DNA of 64,000 nucleotides, taken from contig CAJMNR010000009.1 of assembly GCA_905214875.1 (NCBI GenBank), positions 17,983 through 81,982 of the forward strand, read 5' to 3'. The DNA comes from an uncultured bacterium (GTDB lineage: Bacteria; Bacillota; Clostridia; Lachnospirales; Lachnospiraceae). Within the stretch, counting starts at the first letter, position 1. Every line of letters starts with the position of its first letter. Below the pieces are notes generated by a model. It did no database searches. It saw nothing but the letters and a program-made list of their open reading frames with translations, and was not told where the DNA came from. A program made the translations under genes and the position numbers. This document shows, piece by piece, positions 44,752-53,144 of the stretch.

Positions 44752-45987
44752 ATGTTACAAGAAACAAATCTTATATTGGAATTGTTGTGCAATTCAATTA
44801 AAAGAAATAAAAAGAATATTGACATAATAAATAATGTAAATTGGAGCGATATGTTTTCTACAGCTTGTAGAAATAACATAGCTCCATTTTTATTTGATGA
44901 AATTGTGAAAATCAATAACAATACACCAATCGATCCATCCATCATGCAGCAGTGGAAGCAAGTTACGATGTACGCGTCATTAAAGGAATATCGCAAAAAT
45001 TATGCATTGAGACAGATTTTGAGTGAAATAAAGAAGGCAAATAAGTCTGGTGTTATTTTTAAAGGACCGGTTTTAGCAAACTTATATCCTAATTATGCAT
45101 TACGATCCTCCTGTGATACAGATATTCTTATAAAAGAATCAGAGAAAGAAGAAATATTTAAAATTGTTGAAAAGCTAGGGTATCAGAGGATATTAATAAG
45201 TGAAGATAATGTCTATACCTTTGAAAGCACTGAATATGGACATCGATTGGAATTGCATACTACCATATATGGACAACATGAGGGGCCAAGAATTGACTTG
45301 CTAAATGCAATGGATTTGACTAATCCAGATTCGCTTATACAAGTAGAAGCCTGCGGAATACCAGTTACCACCTTGGGGTATGAAGAACAGTTAATTTACC
45401 TTATGTTTCATATGATCAAGCATTTTACATTAGAAGGAATCGCGTTACGTCATCTAATCGATATTATTTTGTATATTAATGCATATATAGAAAAGATTTC
45501 ACTTGATAATTTTTGGAATGCAATGAAAGTTCTCGGTTATGATTCCTGTTGTATGGTATTCTTTTCAGCCAGTATTCGTTATATGGGACTTGATTCGCGA
45601 ATTCTTGCAGGAAGAAAACTGGTAGATAGCAAAGTTTGTGATGATTTATTAATGGATATCATGAATCACGGCTTAAACAAAATGGAGAATAAAAAGATCT
45701 TTCAGTTATGGGGCATAATGGAACCATATATGGTAGGTTCGGCAAGAAAGAAACAGTCGGCAAAGAGAAACTATCTTACATTATTAAAACCCATTGATAA
45801 AAGATATGAGTATGCAAGAAAGTATAAGATCTTGCTTCCTGTTTGTTGGGTTCACAAGGTAGGAAGCTATATTCATTCGAAGTACATACTGAAGAAAGGT
45901 ATCTATACTCCGTTAGAAAAAGTAAAAGTTGCAGAGAGCAGAATTCAATTATTGCAAGAAATTGGATTAATCGAAAAGGGGGATTAG
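44752..45987 (+). CDS. NTP_transf_5-like nucleotidyltransferase family protein
   Basis: A 411-residue protein. The N-terminal helical part has NWSDMFSTACRNNIAPFLFD. The nucleotidyltransferase core has VIFKGPVLANLYPNYALRSSCDTDILI (about residues 98-125) with the D-x-D metal pair and later HRLELHTTIYG. The C-terminal portion includes FHMIKHFTLEGIALRHLIDI. It matches my memory of the uncharacterised nucleotidyltransferase family PF14907, found both in polysaccharide loci and beside paeninodin-type lasso-peptide genes. It has a truncated relative at 38376. AGGAGGGGAG precedes the ATG. Confidence 0.7.
   Translation: MLQETNLILELLCNSIKRNKKNIDIINNVNWSDMFSTACRNNIAPFLFDEIVKINNNTPIDPSIMQQWKQVTMYASLKEYRKNYALRQILSEIKKANKSGVIFKGPVLANLYPNYALRSSCDTDILIKESEKEEIFKIVEKLGYQRILISEDNVYTFESTEYGHRLELHTTIYGQHEGPRIDLLNAMDLTNPDSLIQVEACGIPVTTLGYEEQLIYLMFHMIKHFTLEGIALRHLIDIILYINAYIEKISLDNFWNAMKVLGYDSCCMVFFSASIRYMGLDSRILAGRKLVDSKVCDDLLMDIMNHGLNKMENKKIFQLWGIMEPYMVGSARKKQSAKRNYLTLLKPIDKRYEYARKYKILLPVCWVHKVGSYIHSKYILKKGIYTPLEKVKVAESRIQLLQEIGLIEKGD
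44836..44899 (+). repeat. 64-bp direct repeat, right copy
   Basis: It matches 38460-38523 at 63 of 64 bases. It lies in codons 29-50 of the intact nucleotidyltransferase gene. Exchange between the two copies would delete the intervening cassette and rebuild one intact gene. Confidence 0.9.
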
Positions 45988-45988
45988 A

Positions 45989-46711
45989 TTGAAACATTTG
46001 ATAGATATACATAACCATTGTCTTCCTAATGTGGATGATGGAGCAGACAGCATAGAAGAAACTCTAGAGATCCTTCGCAGTGAATATGAACAAGGCATAC
46101 GTGATGTGATTGTAACGCCACATTATAAGAAACCTGGAAGAGGGAGAACAAAAAAAGAGATTCGACAGGTGATTAGCAGTATTCAAGATGCCTTAAGAAA
46201 AGAACATATTGATATTCATCTGCATATAGGATGTGAGCTGTTTTATAGTTCAAGATGTATTGAATATTTACAAAAGGACATAGTCGCAACATTGGCAGAC
46301 TCCAAGTATGTATTAGTTGAGTTTTATCCGGATGAGGACTATCGCAAGATTCGAGAAGGAATCTACGAATTGGTTGCAGCGGGGTATCGTCCAATTCTTG
46401 CCCATGTGGAACGATATGATAGTCTTGCATCCATAGATAAAGTAATAGAAGTGATAGAACTAGGAGCATCGATTCAAGTAAATGCAGATGCGGTATTGGG
46501 AAAAGAGGGGATTCGGGTTGCTTGGTATGTTCATAAGTTGCTAAAGAACCATCTTGTTCATTTTGTAGCAACCGATGCACATGATAGTAAAAAAAGAAAA
46601 CCAAGATTACTCGAGTGTGAGAAATCTCTTGAAAAAAAATATGGGATCCAGTATGCAGAGGAACTTTGCATTCTTAATCCAAAAAGAATACTAAACCAGA
46701 GAATGGAGTAA
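45989..46711 (+). CDS. CpsB/YwqE-type PHP tyrosine phosphatase
   Basis: A 240-residue PHP-domain phosphatase. The metal-binding motifs are DIHNHCLPNVDDGA at the N-terminus (HxH at residues 8-10), VTPHYKKPGRG, GCELFYSS and HVERYDSL, and near the C-terminus ATDAHDSKKRKP. It would remove phosphate from the CpsD kinase and so control chain length and export. It begins with TTG (45989): AAGGGGG lies 8 bases upstream, the previous stop is 1 base away, and there is no ATG before the essential histidines. This unusual start is firmly indicated. Confidence 0.88.
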   Translation: MKHLIDIHNHCLPNVDDGADSIEETLEILRSEYEQGIRDVIVTPHYKKPGRGRTKKEIRQVISSIQDALRKEHIDIHLHIGCELFYSSRCIEYLQKDIVATLADSKYVLVEFYPDEDYRKIREGIYELVAAGYRPILAHVERYDSLASIDKVIEVIELGASIQVNADAVLGKEGIRVAWYVHKLLKNHLVHFVATDAHDSKKRKPRLLECEKSLEKKYGIQYAEELCILNPKRILNQRME

Positions 46712-46722
46712 AGGAGTTGCTT

Positions 46723-47538
46723 ATGGAAGAACTAACAAGACATGAAGAGGTAGAAATTGATTTAAAAGAAATCATGGTATTAATCTTACAACATGCAGCA
46801 GTGATTGTGTTGGCAGCGCTTTGTGCAGCTATTTTCTTATACACAGACACGAAGAGCAAGGTAACTACTGTATATACATCTACAACAAAAATGTACATAT
46901 TAAGTAAAGGTAATGGAAATAGTGCAGTGAGTGGTAATTCCGATTTGGTTGCTTCGGTATTAAGTGATTATCAAGCATTAGTAACCTCAAAGGATATCTT
47001 AGAAGAGTTAAACAGAAGTCTCGAGCTAGAAAGCGGGGAAGAGGTAGTTGCTTCACAGATAGCAGTGACTGTTTCCGCAGATAAAAAAATTGTACAGCTT
47101 AGTGCTTCAGATACCAATCCTTTCACTTCTATGAAGATAGCCAATACACTTCGGGATGTGATGTCACAGTATATGAAGAGTACGATGGATATCCAATTGT
47201 TTGATGTTGTGGAGGATGCCATGGTAGGGACACCACATACAGAAGATAAAGCAAAGAGAAATGCAGTATTAGGTGGCATAGTCGTAGCCTGCTTAATCAT
47301 GGGAGTGCTTGTAGTACGGTATCTTATCGATGATCGCATTAAGACAGCAGAAGAAGTGGAATCCAAATTAGGATTATGTGTACTTGCAAGTATACCAGTT
47401 ACTCCAAAGCAAGCACGGTGTAAAGAAGAAAAAGCAGTAAGGAAGAAGAAGATAAAAAAACATTCGAGTAAAAATAAACTAAGTGATAATACAGAGTTAC
47501 ATACAGAACGTGCAGAAAGTGAAGGTGCAATTCTATGA
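46723..47538 (+). CDS. Wzz/CpsC-type chain-length determinant and kinase activator
   Basis: A 271-residue membrane protein. A short cytosolic N-terminus (VEIDLKEIMVLIL) is followed by the first transmembrane helix (about 22-40), an external domain of about 120 residues (SGNSDLVASVLSDYQALVTSKDILEELN) and a second helix near 187-207. The cytosolic tail is rich in basic residues. In Gram-positive loci this part activates the CpsD kinase, which is the next gene. AAAGGAG lies 8 bases before the ATG at 46723. The stop overlaps the next start. Confidence 0.85.
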   Translation: MEELTRHEEVEIDLKEIMVLILQHAAVIVLAALCAAIFLYTDTKSKVTTVYTSTTKMYILSKGNGNSAVSGNSDLVASVLSDYQALVTSKDILEELNRSLELESGEEVVASQIAVTVSADKKIVQLSASDTNPFTSMKIANTLRDVMSQYMKSTMDIQLFDVVEDAMVGTPHTEDKAKRNAVLGGIVVACLIMGVLVVRYLIDDRIKTAEEVESKLGLCVLASIPVTPKQARCKEEKAVRKKKIKKHSSKNKLSDNTELHTERAESEGAIL

Positions 47539-48245
47539 AAAAATTAGAGATAGCAAAATTAGAATATGAAAAACAATTTCGTGAAGAAGAGGCATACCGT
47601 ACATTAAGAACCAATCTAGAGTTTTCTGGAAAGCATATCAAAGTAATTACAGTAACAAGCTGCGTTCCGGGCGAAGGAAAGACAACGGTATGTATGAAAC
47701 TAGCAGAGGTAATTGCAGAAACAGGGAAAAAAGTAATCGTCGTAGATGCAGATTTAAGAAAATCTGTAATGATTGGACGCTTTAAGTCAAAACCGGTCCT
47801 CGGACTTTCAAACTATTTATGTGGAAACTATAGTTTGGATGAAGTAATCTGCGAAACACAGGTTGAAAACATGCATGTGCTTTTTTCAGGGCAGCTTCCA
47901 CCAAATCCATCCGAATTATTAACGAGCAATGAATTTGGAGAGTTGGTCAGTCAGTTAAGAGAAATCTATGATTATGTAATCATCGATTCTCCACCATTGG
48001 GAGCAGTAATCGATACTGCAATTATTTCAAAAGTATGTGATGGTGCTATTTTTGTCATTGAAGCAAATAAAATAAGCGCAAAGATTGCATCAAAAGTCAT
48101 TGCACAATTAAGAATGTCCAATTGTAGAATCCTTGGATGTGTGCTGAATAAGGTAGAGAAGAAAACAAAGGGATATTATAAGGAGTATGTAAGTAATAGT
48201 TATGAAAATGACGCGAAAGAGGAAAAGGTGGTGAAGTTAAAATGA
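47535..48245 (+). CDS. CpsD/CapB-type bacterial tyrosine kinase
   Basis: A 236-residue BY-kinase. Walker A is VPGEGKTT (near residue 48), the A' motif is VIVVDADLRKS, and Walker B is YVIIDSPPLG. The C-terminal Tyr cluster (YYKEYVSNSY) is the typical autophosphorylation tail. It works with the CpsC protein and the CpsB phosphatase to regulate polymer assembly. The ATG overlaps the stop of the previous gene (ATGA), and the stop in turn overlaps the next start, so the three are translationally coupled. Confidence 0.9.
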   Translation: MKKLEIAKLEYEKQFREEEAYRTLRTNLEFSGKHIKVITVTSCVPGEGKTTVCMKLAEVIAETGKKVIVVDADLRKSVMIGRFKSKPVLGLSNYLCGNYSLDEVICETQVENMHVLFSGQLPPNPSELLTSNEFGELVSQLREIYDYVIIDSPPLGAVIDTAIISKVCDGAIFVIEANKISAKIASKVIAQLRMSNCRILGCVLNKVEKKTKGYYKEYVSNSYENDAKEEKVVKLK

Positions 48246-48949
48246 GAAAGAAACCAATCATAATCGTTTTATTAGTAGTTGCAGTATTGCTAAGCGTTAG
48301 AGGATATCTAACATTATCGAAAATCGATCGAAGTGGTCCGGCCATTCGTGTTTCAAATAATGTGATTACATATAAAGAAGGGGATTCTTATACGACATTG
48401 CTAAGTGATGTATCAGCAATTGATGAACAGGATGGCGATGTCAGCGATACCCTTATGGTAGAAAAGGTTCGTTCGGATGATAAGAAGAAACAAGCGGTTG
48501 TAACTTATGCGGCTATAGACAAGAAGAACAATTTGACAAAAGTAAATCGAGTTGTGCAATATGTGCCAGATGAAAAGAAAGCTACTGCTGAGCCAACAGA
48601 AACTCCTACGCCAACGGAGACGCCAGCACCAACAGCAGCCCCAAGTCAGACAACTGCAGAAACTCCTGTAGAAACTGAGACGCCATCTCCAATGATTTTA
48701 GGTAAGGCGCCAATCATTTATATAAAGTCAGATGAAATTACAGTAAAGCAAAATGAAAAATTCTCAGTTCAAGACTTTATTGCCCATATCGTGGATGATA
48801 AGGATGAAGAATCTACTGTGGCAGCTAATCTAAAATATGAAGGCTCTTACAACATTAATCGGAAAGGCAGTTATGAATTGACACTTTATGTAACCGATTC
48901 GGATGGGAACGTATCAAATCGGGAGACGGTAACATTGGTTGTTAAATAG
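48242..48949 (+). CDS. Membrane-anchored protein with two DUF5011-like Ig domains
   Basis: A 235-residue protein with an N-terminal helix (residues 5-22), an Ig-like domain (about 30-120, DVSAIDEQDGDVSDTLMVEK), a Thr/Pro/Glu-rich linker (about 120-155) and a second Ig-like domain (about 158-235, FIAHIVDDKDEESTV and YVTDSDGNVSN). These motifs fit DUF5011/HYR-type modules. It is probably an outer-surface protein linked to polymer export or attachment. It is coupled to the kinase gene by an ATGA overlap. Confidence 0.65.
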   Translation: MRKKPIIIVLLVVAVLLSVRGYLTLSKIDRSGPAIRVSNNVITYKEGDSYTTLLSDVSAIDEQDGDVSDTLMVEKVRSDDKKKQAVVTYAAIDKKNNLTKVNRVVQYVPDEKKATAEPTETPTPTETPAPTAAPSQTTAETPVETETPSPMILGKAPIIYIKSDEITVKQNEKFSVQDFIAHIVDDKDEESTVAANLKYEGSYNINRKGSYELTLYVTDSDGNVSNRETVTLVVK

Positions 48950-48979
48950 GTAAGAATCATGTAACGAGGGGGAGGTTCA

Positions 48980-49543
48980 GTGTTAAAAGAGTTAATAAGG
49001 GCAGACTTATATAGATATGGAGGAAAAAGTACTCTTGCTGAATATGTCAAAGCAAAATGTATATACCCATCATTTCGTTATACAGTAATATATCGAAAGT
49101 GCTATTACTACGGTGAAAATAAGAAAAAAATAAGATATTTATATTATCGATATAGACTATTGCATCTTTCAAAGAAAACAGGATATCAAATTGGATACGG
49201 TGCTAAAATCGGAAAAGGATTTTACATAGGCCATAGAGGAAATCTTGTGATCAATAGAGAAGCAACGATCGGAGATAATGTAAATATAGCAGTAGGAGTG
49301 ACCATAGGGAAAGAAAATAGGGGCAAACGTAAAGGGGTTCCCACAATTGGAAGTAATGTCTGGATTGGAACAAATAGTGTAATCGTTGGGAAAATAACAG
49401 TTGGGAACAATGTACTCATTGCTCCCAATTCTTATGTGAATTTTGATATACCTTCGAATGCAATTGTTATTGGTAATCCAGCTAAGATAATTGAGAATCG
49501 CCTTGATGCCACAAAAGATTATCTGCAATGTATGGTTAAGTAG
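48980..49543 (+). CDS. Left-handed beta-helix acyltransferase (serine acetyltransferase-like)
   Basis: A 187-residue protein with a C-terminal hexapeptide-repeat domain: GYGAKIGKGFYIGH, then NREATIGDNVNIAVGVTIGK, VPTIGSNVWIGTNSVIVG and VLIAPNSYVNF. The family includes serine O-acetyltransferases and colanic-acid type acetyltransferases. Here an acetylation of a sugar is more likely than cysteine synthesis. It starts with GTG at 48980 behind GGGGGAGG. The next gene (lasso B2) begins 47 bases on with no terminator between, so the polysaccharide and peptide genes may be joined in one transcript. Confidence 0.8.
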   Translation: MLKELIRADLYRYGGKSTLAEYVKAKCIYPSFRYTVIYRKCYYYGENKKKIRYLYYRYRLLHLSKKTGYQIGYGAKIGKGFYIGHRGNLVINREATIGDNVNIAVGVTIGKENRGKRKGVPTIGSNVWIGTNSVIVGKITVGNNVLIAPNSYVNFDIPSNAIVIGNPAKIIENRLDATKDYLQCMVK

Positions 49544-49590
49544 TATGAAATCAAAGAAAACGCATTTAGAAACCAAGAGGCTGTGAGTAA

Positions 49591-50028
49591 ATGAAAAAAA
49601 TAAAAAGAGTAATCAAATTCATCAAAAAAAACAAGAATAAGATGCTGATGTTAAAGGTTTTCTTCTATTCTGCGCTGTATCGTTTTTGTATTCTTTATAT
49701 CCCTGCATATAAAAATAAGCAGAAATGGGGAGTGGCTGGAGAAGAGTCTCCCCAAGAGGATACAGAGGCGAATTACCGCTATGCTGCAAGGGTAAGCCAT
49801 TGTGTAAATCGAGTTTGCGATTATACATGGTGGGAGAGCAAATGTTTAGTAAGAGCATTGACGACCCAAAAATTGCTGCATAACAAGAATATTGTGTCTA
49901 CGATGTATTTAGGATGCGGTAAAAAAGATGGAGAATTAATTGCACATGCATGGCTAAGATGCGGCAAGTATTATTTTATGGGTGGTGATGGGACAGGATA
50001 TGCAATCGTAGAGCGGTTTAGAAAATAG
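49591..50028 (+). CDS. Lasso peptide B2-type leader peptidase (transglutaminase-like)
   Basis: A 145-residue protein with a hydrophobic segment (about 17-38) and the B2-type catalytic triad: Cys85 in WESKCLVRAL, His119 in ELIAHAWL and Asp133 in GGDGTGY. B2 enzymes cut the leader off lasso precursors with the help of B1/RRE proteins. It opens the gene set B2-C-K-A-B1-D. Only one B2 gene occurs in the window, so it would have to serve both halves of the locus. The start has a weak AAGAGG ribosome site 14 bases upstream. Confidence 0.85.
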   Translation: MKKIKRVIKFIKKNKNKMLMLKVFFYSALYRFCILYIPAYKNKQKWGVAGEESPQEDTEANYRYAARVSHCVNRVCDYTWWESKCLVRALTTQKLLHNKNIVSTMYLGCGKKDGELIAHAWLRCGKYYFMGGDGTGYAIVERFRK

Positions 50029-50050
50029 TATAGCGATTGGAGGAGTGATG

Positions 50051-51940
50051 ATGTCTGCTATATGGGGAGAGATTTACTATAAAGAACAAGTAAATAGCAA
50101 TGACGTTTCCTTGGTAAAGGATTCAATGAAAAAATATAAGATTGATCGATTGGAGTCCATGGTCGAGGAAAATATATTATTAGGGTGTGGGCATCAGTAT
50201 GTTACGAAGGAGGCAGAGTTTGATGAGCTTCCTTATCGATTGGACAATCTCTATTACACAGCAGATGTCATGTTAGATAATAGGGAGGAATTGATTCGAG
50301 AATTAAACTTAAGTAACGAAGAAACAGACGGAAAAATACTGTTGGAATCATTTCTAAAATGGAAAGGTCAGTTAGGAGATCATGTTCTAGGTGTATTTTC
50401 AGCAGTATTCTATGAGAAAAAGGAAGACACCATATGGATTTTTACCGATCATACCGGCAGCAGATGTATTAATTATTTAATAGATGAAAAAGGAGTTTAT
50501 TTTTCCACAACCATCGAACCAATCCTAAAGATGAGAAAGCAGCCAGTAGAATTGTCTGAGAAGTGGATGGCTGCCTGTACATCAAACTGCACCGCGGATT
50601 TATATCTTTATGATGAATTAACTCCTTTTGAAGGAGTAAAGCAATTAGAGGCAGGCCATTATCTAAGAATCAAACAGGGAAAAGTTGAGAAAGTTCAATA
50701 TTGGAAACCCGCGGATTTGCCAAAGTTAAAAGTATCGGACGAAGAGGCCCTTAAGCTGTTTCGAGAAACATTTTCAAAGTGTGTAACTGACGTATTACGA
50801 TCGAGTGGAGAAACCGGGATTACGCTAAGCAGTGGACTTGATTCCACTTCCGTTGCATGTGTTGCAGCAAGAAAGCTAAAAACCCATAATAGGAAGTTAC
50901 ATAGCTATACATCGATTCCTCTTAAGGAGTATAAGTACGATAAGAATGCGTACGAAGTTCCTAATGAAGAGCAAGGTGTTCGGCAATTGTCTAAGTATTA
51001 TGACAACATCGAGATGAATTTTTTAGACTGTGTAGGTAAAAATCCTATTTCTGATTTGGAAGAACTAATACCGATCCTTGAGTGTCCTTATAAGTCAGGA
51101 GTGAATTTGGTATGGTTAAATGAAATCTATAAGAAGGCAAGATCAGAAGGATGCCGATTGATTTTAAAGGGGCAGTTTGGAAATGGCACCATATCCTATG
51201 GCTCGATACTGACCACTGTATATCAATTATGTGCACGTGGTCATTTTGTAAAAGCCTATCGTGAAATAAAAGCGTTTGGAAAGAAACGAAGGATTGGAAG
51301 ACGTAAAATTTTAAAAGTAGTATTAAGGTCCTATAAAGAAACCGTGTTTCAAAAAATTCCATACCCTGAAACTAGCTTAGTAAAAGAAGAACTAAAAGAG
51401 AAGCACAAGATATATGACCAAATACTTTGGCTTGACAAAGTCGAAGGCGGTGGTGATATGGATAGTGAAAAAAGGAGAAAAGGTTTTTTATTTAGTTTTA
51501 GAGTGCTTGAGCATTTGGGGGGATTCGATACAAGATTAGGTTTGGCAAATGGGATTATCATTAGAGACCCGACGAAAGACAAACGAATCATCGAATTATG
51601 TATGAGGCTTCCAATCACGGCATTTGCGAGTGAAGGTATTGAGCGTAGATTGGTAAGAAAGGGCATGAGGGGCATCGTTCCAAATGAAATCTTAGATGTC
51701 TACTCGCATCGTGGTCAGCAAGGTGCTGATTTTGTTGTACGTATGCAAGAAAGTTGGTCGCAAATAGCTAGCCTGGTTAAAAAATATCTCAATAATACAA
51801 GGCTGGAAGAGTATTTGTCCATGGACAAAGTTAAGCAAATAAGAGGAAAAGTTAGTAGTGGTATAACAGACGATATGGATATGGAGTGTATGGAAGTGTT
51901 AACAATCTGTTCTATTTCACATTTTCTTGAGATCTATTGA
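50051..51940 (+). CDS. Lasso peptide macrolactam synthetase C, copy 1 (Asn-synthetase-like)
   Basis: A 629-residue Asn-synthetase B homologue. It starts MSAIWGEI, so the usual Cys2 of the glutamine amidotransferase domain is missing. The N-terminal domain fold is retained (residues 1-about 210), and the synthetase domain has the pyrophosphate-loop motif SSGLDSTS (260-267). Such enzymes adenylate an Asp or Glu side chain and close the ring on the N-terminal amine. Close relative at 57015-58928. The ATG at 50051 is used because GGAGGAG ends 5 bases before; a GTG and another ATG directly precede it. It is 22 bases after B2. Confidence 0.88.
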   Translation: MSAIWGEIYYKEQVNSNDVSLVKDSMKKYKIDRLESMVEENILLGCGHQYVTKEAEFDELPYRLDNLYYTADVMLDNREELIRELNLSNEETDGKILLESFLKWKGQLGDHVLGVFSAVFYEKKEDTIWIFTDHTGSRCINYLIDEKGVYFSTTIEPILKMRKQPVELSEKWMAACTSNCTADLYLYDELTPFEGVKQLEAGHYLRIKQGKVEKVQYWKPADLPKLKVSDEEALKLFRETFSKCVTDVLRSSGETGITLSSGLDSTSVACVAARKLKTHNRKLHSYTSIPLKEYKYDKNAYEVPNEEQGVRQLSKYYDNIEMNFLDCVGKNPISDLEELIPILECPYKSGVNLVWLNEIYKKARSEGCRLILKGQFGNGTISYGSILTTVYQLCARGHFVKAYREIKAFGKKRRIGRRKILKVVLRSYKETVFQKIPYPETSLVKEELKEKHKIYDQILWLDKVEGGGDMDSEKRRKGFLFSFRVLEHLGGFDTRLGLANGIIIRDPTKDKRIIELCMRLPITAFASEGIERRLVRKGMRGIVPNEILDVYSHRGQQGADFVVRMQESWSQIASLVKKYLNNTRLEEYLSMDKVKQIRGKVSSGITDDMDMECMEVLTICSISHFLEIY

Positions 51941-51960
51941 TAATATGGGGAGGAAGAAAA

Positions 51961-52857
51961 ATGTTTTATTATACGATGTATCACAAGCGGATTAAGTCCA
52001 ACTTTGAAATCAAGGAAGCAATTGCAATAGAAGAGCAAGAGGATGTGGATATTACGATTGAGGAGGCTGTACCTCCTCAGTTTATTTTGGATGATATAAG
52101 CAAAGGATATGTAGATCATATAACGGATACCTATATGTGGTTTTACCTTAAAGATAGTTATTTGTTTTATATAAAAGATGGTACATATATTCTCACCCAT
52201 AATATGGGAAAAGAAAGTAATGCGAAGCAAAGAAATTGTTTCTTGACGGGATTATCAATGGCAATTGCATTAACCCAACAGGGCTATATTCCTCTTCATG
52301 GATCTGTAGTACAAAAAGATGATCAAACACTTGTGATTTGTGGAACGAGCGGAAGCGGTAAGTCCTCAACAACTTTGGAGTTAATGAAGAGGGGATATCG
52401 ATTCATGGCAGATGACTTAGCGGTAATTGATAGTGAGAAACAACTGGTATTACCGGGGTTTCCAATGCAGCGGCTCTGCAGGGATGTAGTACAACGGTTG
52501 ACTCTAGAGGAAAGCCGTCTTGTATATCTTGGAGAAAGAAAAGATAAGTATGGCTATATGCTAGAGGAAACACAGTATACATATGAAGACAAACCAATTA
52601 AAGTCATGGTGCAACTAAAGCTTGGAGAGCAATTATCTGTACGAAGAATCAGTGGTATGAAAAAAGTAGAGATGTTAATACATAACACGTATTGTTCATT
52701 TTTTTATGAGAACCGTAAGGTTCCGACTGAGATATTGAAAAAGTATTTTCGCGTAGCTGAAAAAATGGAAATATATGAGATTGTACGGCCACGTAATGGG
52801 AATAGCCTAGATGAGATTGTAGGGCAGATTGAAAAAATAATATTACAGAGCTGTTAG
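51961..52857 (+). CDS. HPr-kinase-like lasso peptide kinase, copy 1
   Basis: A 298-residue protein with a P-loop GTSGSGKSS (residues 128-136), the FMADDLAVI block and LPGFPMQRLCRDV, the arrangement of HPr kinase homologues found in RiPP loci. In the paeninodin system such kinases phosphorylate the C-terminal Ser of the precursor. The partner at 59017 is similar. The adjacent precursor (52919) ends in Glu, not Ser, so the substrate of this copy is unclear. GGGGAGGAAG precedes the ATG at 51961. The last codons of this gene include the promoter element of precursor 1. Confidence 0.82.
   Translation: MFYYTMYHKRIKSNFEIKEAIAIEEQEDVDITIEEAVPPQFILDDISKGYVDHITDTYMWFYLKDSYLFYIKDGTYILTHNMGKESNAKQRNCFLTGLSMAIALTQQGYIPLHGSVVQKDDQTLVICGTSGSGKSSTTLELMKRGYRFMADDLAVIDSEKQLVLPGFPMQRLCRDVVQRLTLEESRLVYLGERKDKYGYMLEETQYTYEDKPIKVMVQLKLGEQLSVRRISGMKKVEMLIHNTYCSFFYENRKVPTEILKKYFRVAEKMEIYEIVRPRNGNSLDEIVGQIEKIILQSC
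52841..52857 (+). promoter_or_regulatory. Predicted activator site of precursor gene 1
   Basis: TATTACAGAGCTGTTAG forms the last codons and stop of the kinase gene. It holds TATTA and TGTTA half sites 11 bp apart and ends exactly 28 bases before the -10 box, as in front of the two other precursor genes. Confidence 0.7.
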
Positions 52858-52882
52858 AAACAGACACAGTTGGCGTTTAAAG

Positions 52883-52891
52883 TGGTATAGT
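52883..52891 (+). promoter_or_regulatory. Extended -10 promoter of precursor gene 1
   Basis: TGGTATAGT is an extended -10 (TATAGT at 52886-52891). No good -35 box occurs at 16-18 bases, as expected for an activator-dependent promoter. Confidence 0.65.
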
Positions 52892-52918
52892 TTAATAAGA
52901 ACGGAGGAGGTGATCTTG

Positions 52919-53080
52919 ATGAAAACTTGGGAAAATCCAGAGATGGCTGTATTAGATTTAGATCAAACACTTTATGGAGATAAAATCACTACTAAAATTG
53001 ATGAGGTACGTACAGATGGTAATAAGAACAACTGGTATACATTTGACAGTGGCGCACCTGAATGTACAAATCATGAATAA
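52919..53080 (+). CDS. Lasso-type precursor peptide 1 (53 aa)
   Basis: The frame from ATG 52919 begins MKTWENPEMAVLDLDQT, aligning with the two other precursors, and continues through YGDKITTKIDEV to end in APECTNHE. The leader has the W-x-x-P and L-x-L blocks and a Thr that by the usual rule is the penultimate leader residue, so the core would start at Tyr19. By that rule no Asp or Glu occurs at core positions 7-9 (first acid at 10 after Asp3); starting at Gly20 instead gives Asp9. The ribosome site GGAGGAGGTGAT is very strong. It sits between a dedicated promoter and a terminator, both expected for a RiPP precursor. The core differs from those of precursors 2 and 3. Confidence 0.75.
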   Translation: MKTWENPEMAVLDLDQTLYGDKITTKIDEVRTDGNKNNWYTFDSGAPECTNHE

Positions 53081-53102
53081 GAGTGAATGTAAAAGTGGTT
53101 GG

Positions 53103-53144
53103 AAAAGAGTATTCATAGAAGTTAATTCTATGGATACTCTTTTT
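53103..53144 (+). terminator. Strong terminator between precursor 1 and the B1/ABC genes
   Basis: An 18-bp stem, AAAAGAGTATTCATAGAA (53103-53120) with its near-perfect complement (53126-53143), loop GTTAA, then TTTTT. It should let precursor mRNA greatly exceed the downstream gene mRNA. Confidence 0.85.

Noticed and set aside
21489..49543. Prophage remnant because of the tail-spike-like protein
   Set aside because: No integrase, capsid, portal, terminase or lysis gene is present; the neighbours are polysaccharide genes.
50051..51940. Ordinary glutamine-dependent asparagine synthetase
   Set aside because: The N-terminal Cys2 is replaced by Ser (MSAIWG), a second such gene is present, and the neighbours are RiPP genes.
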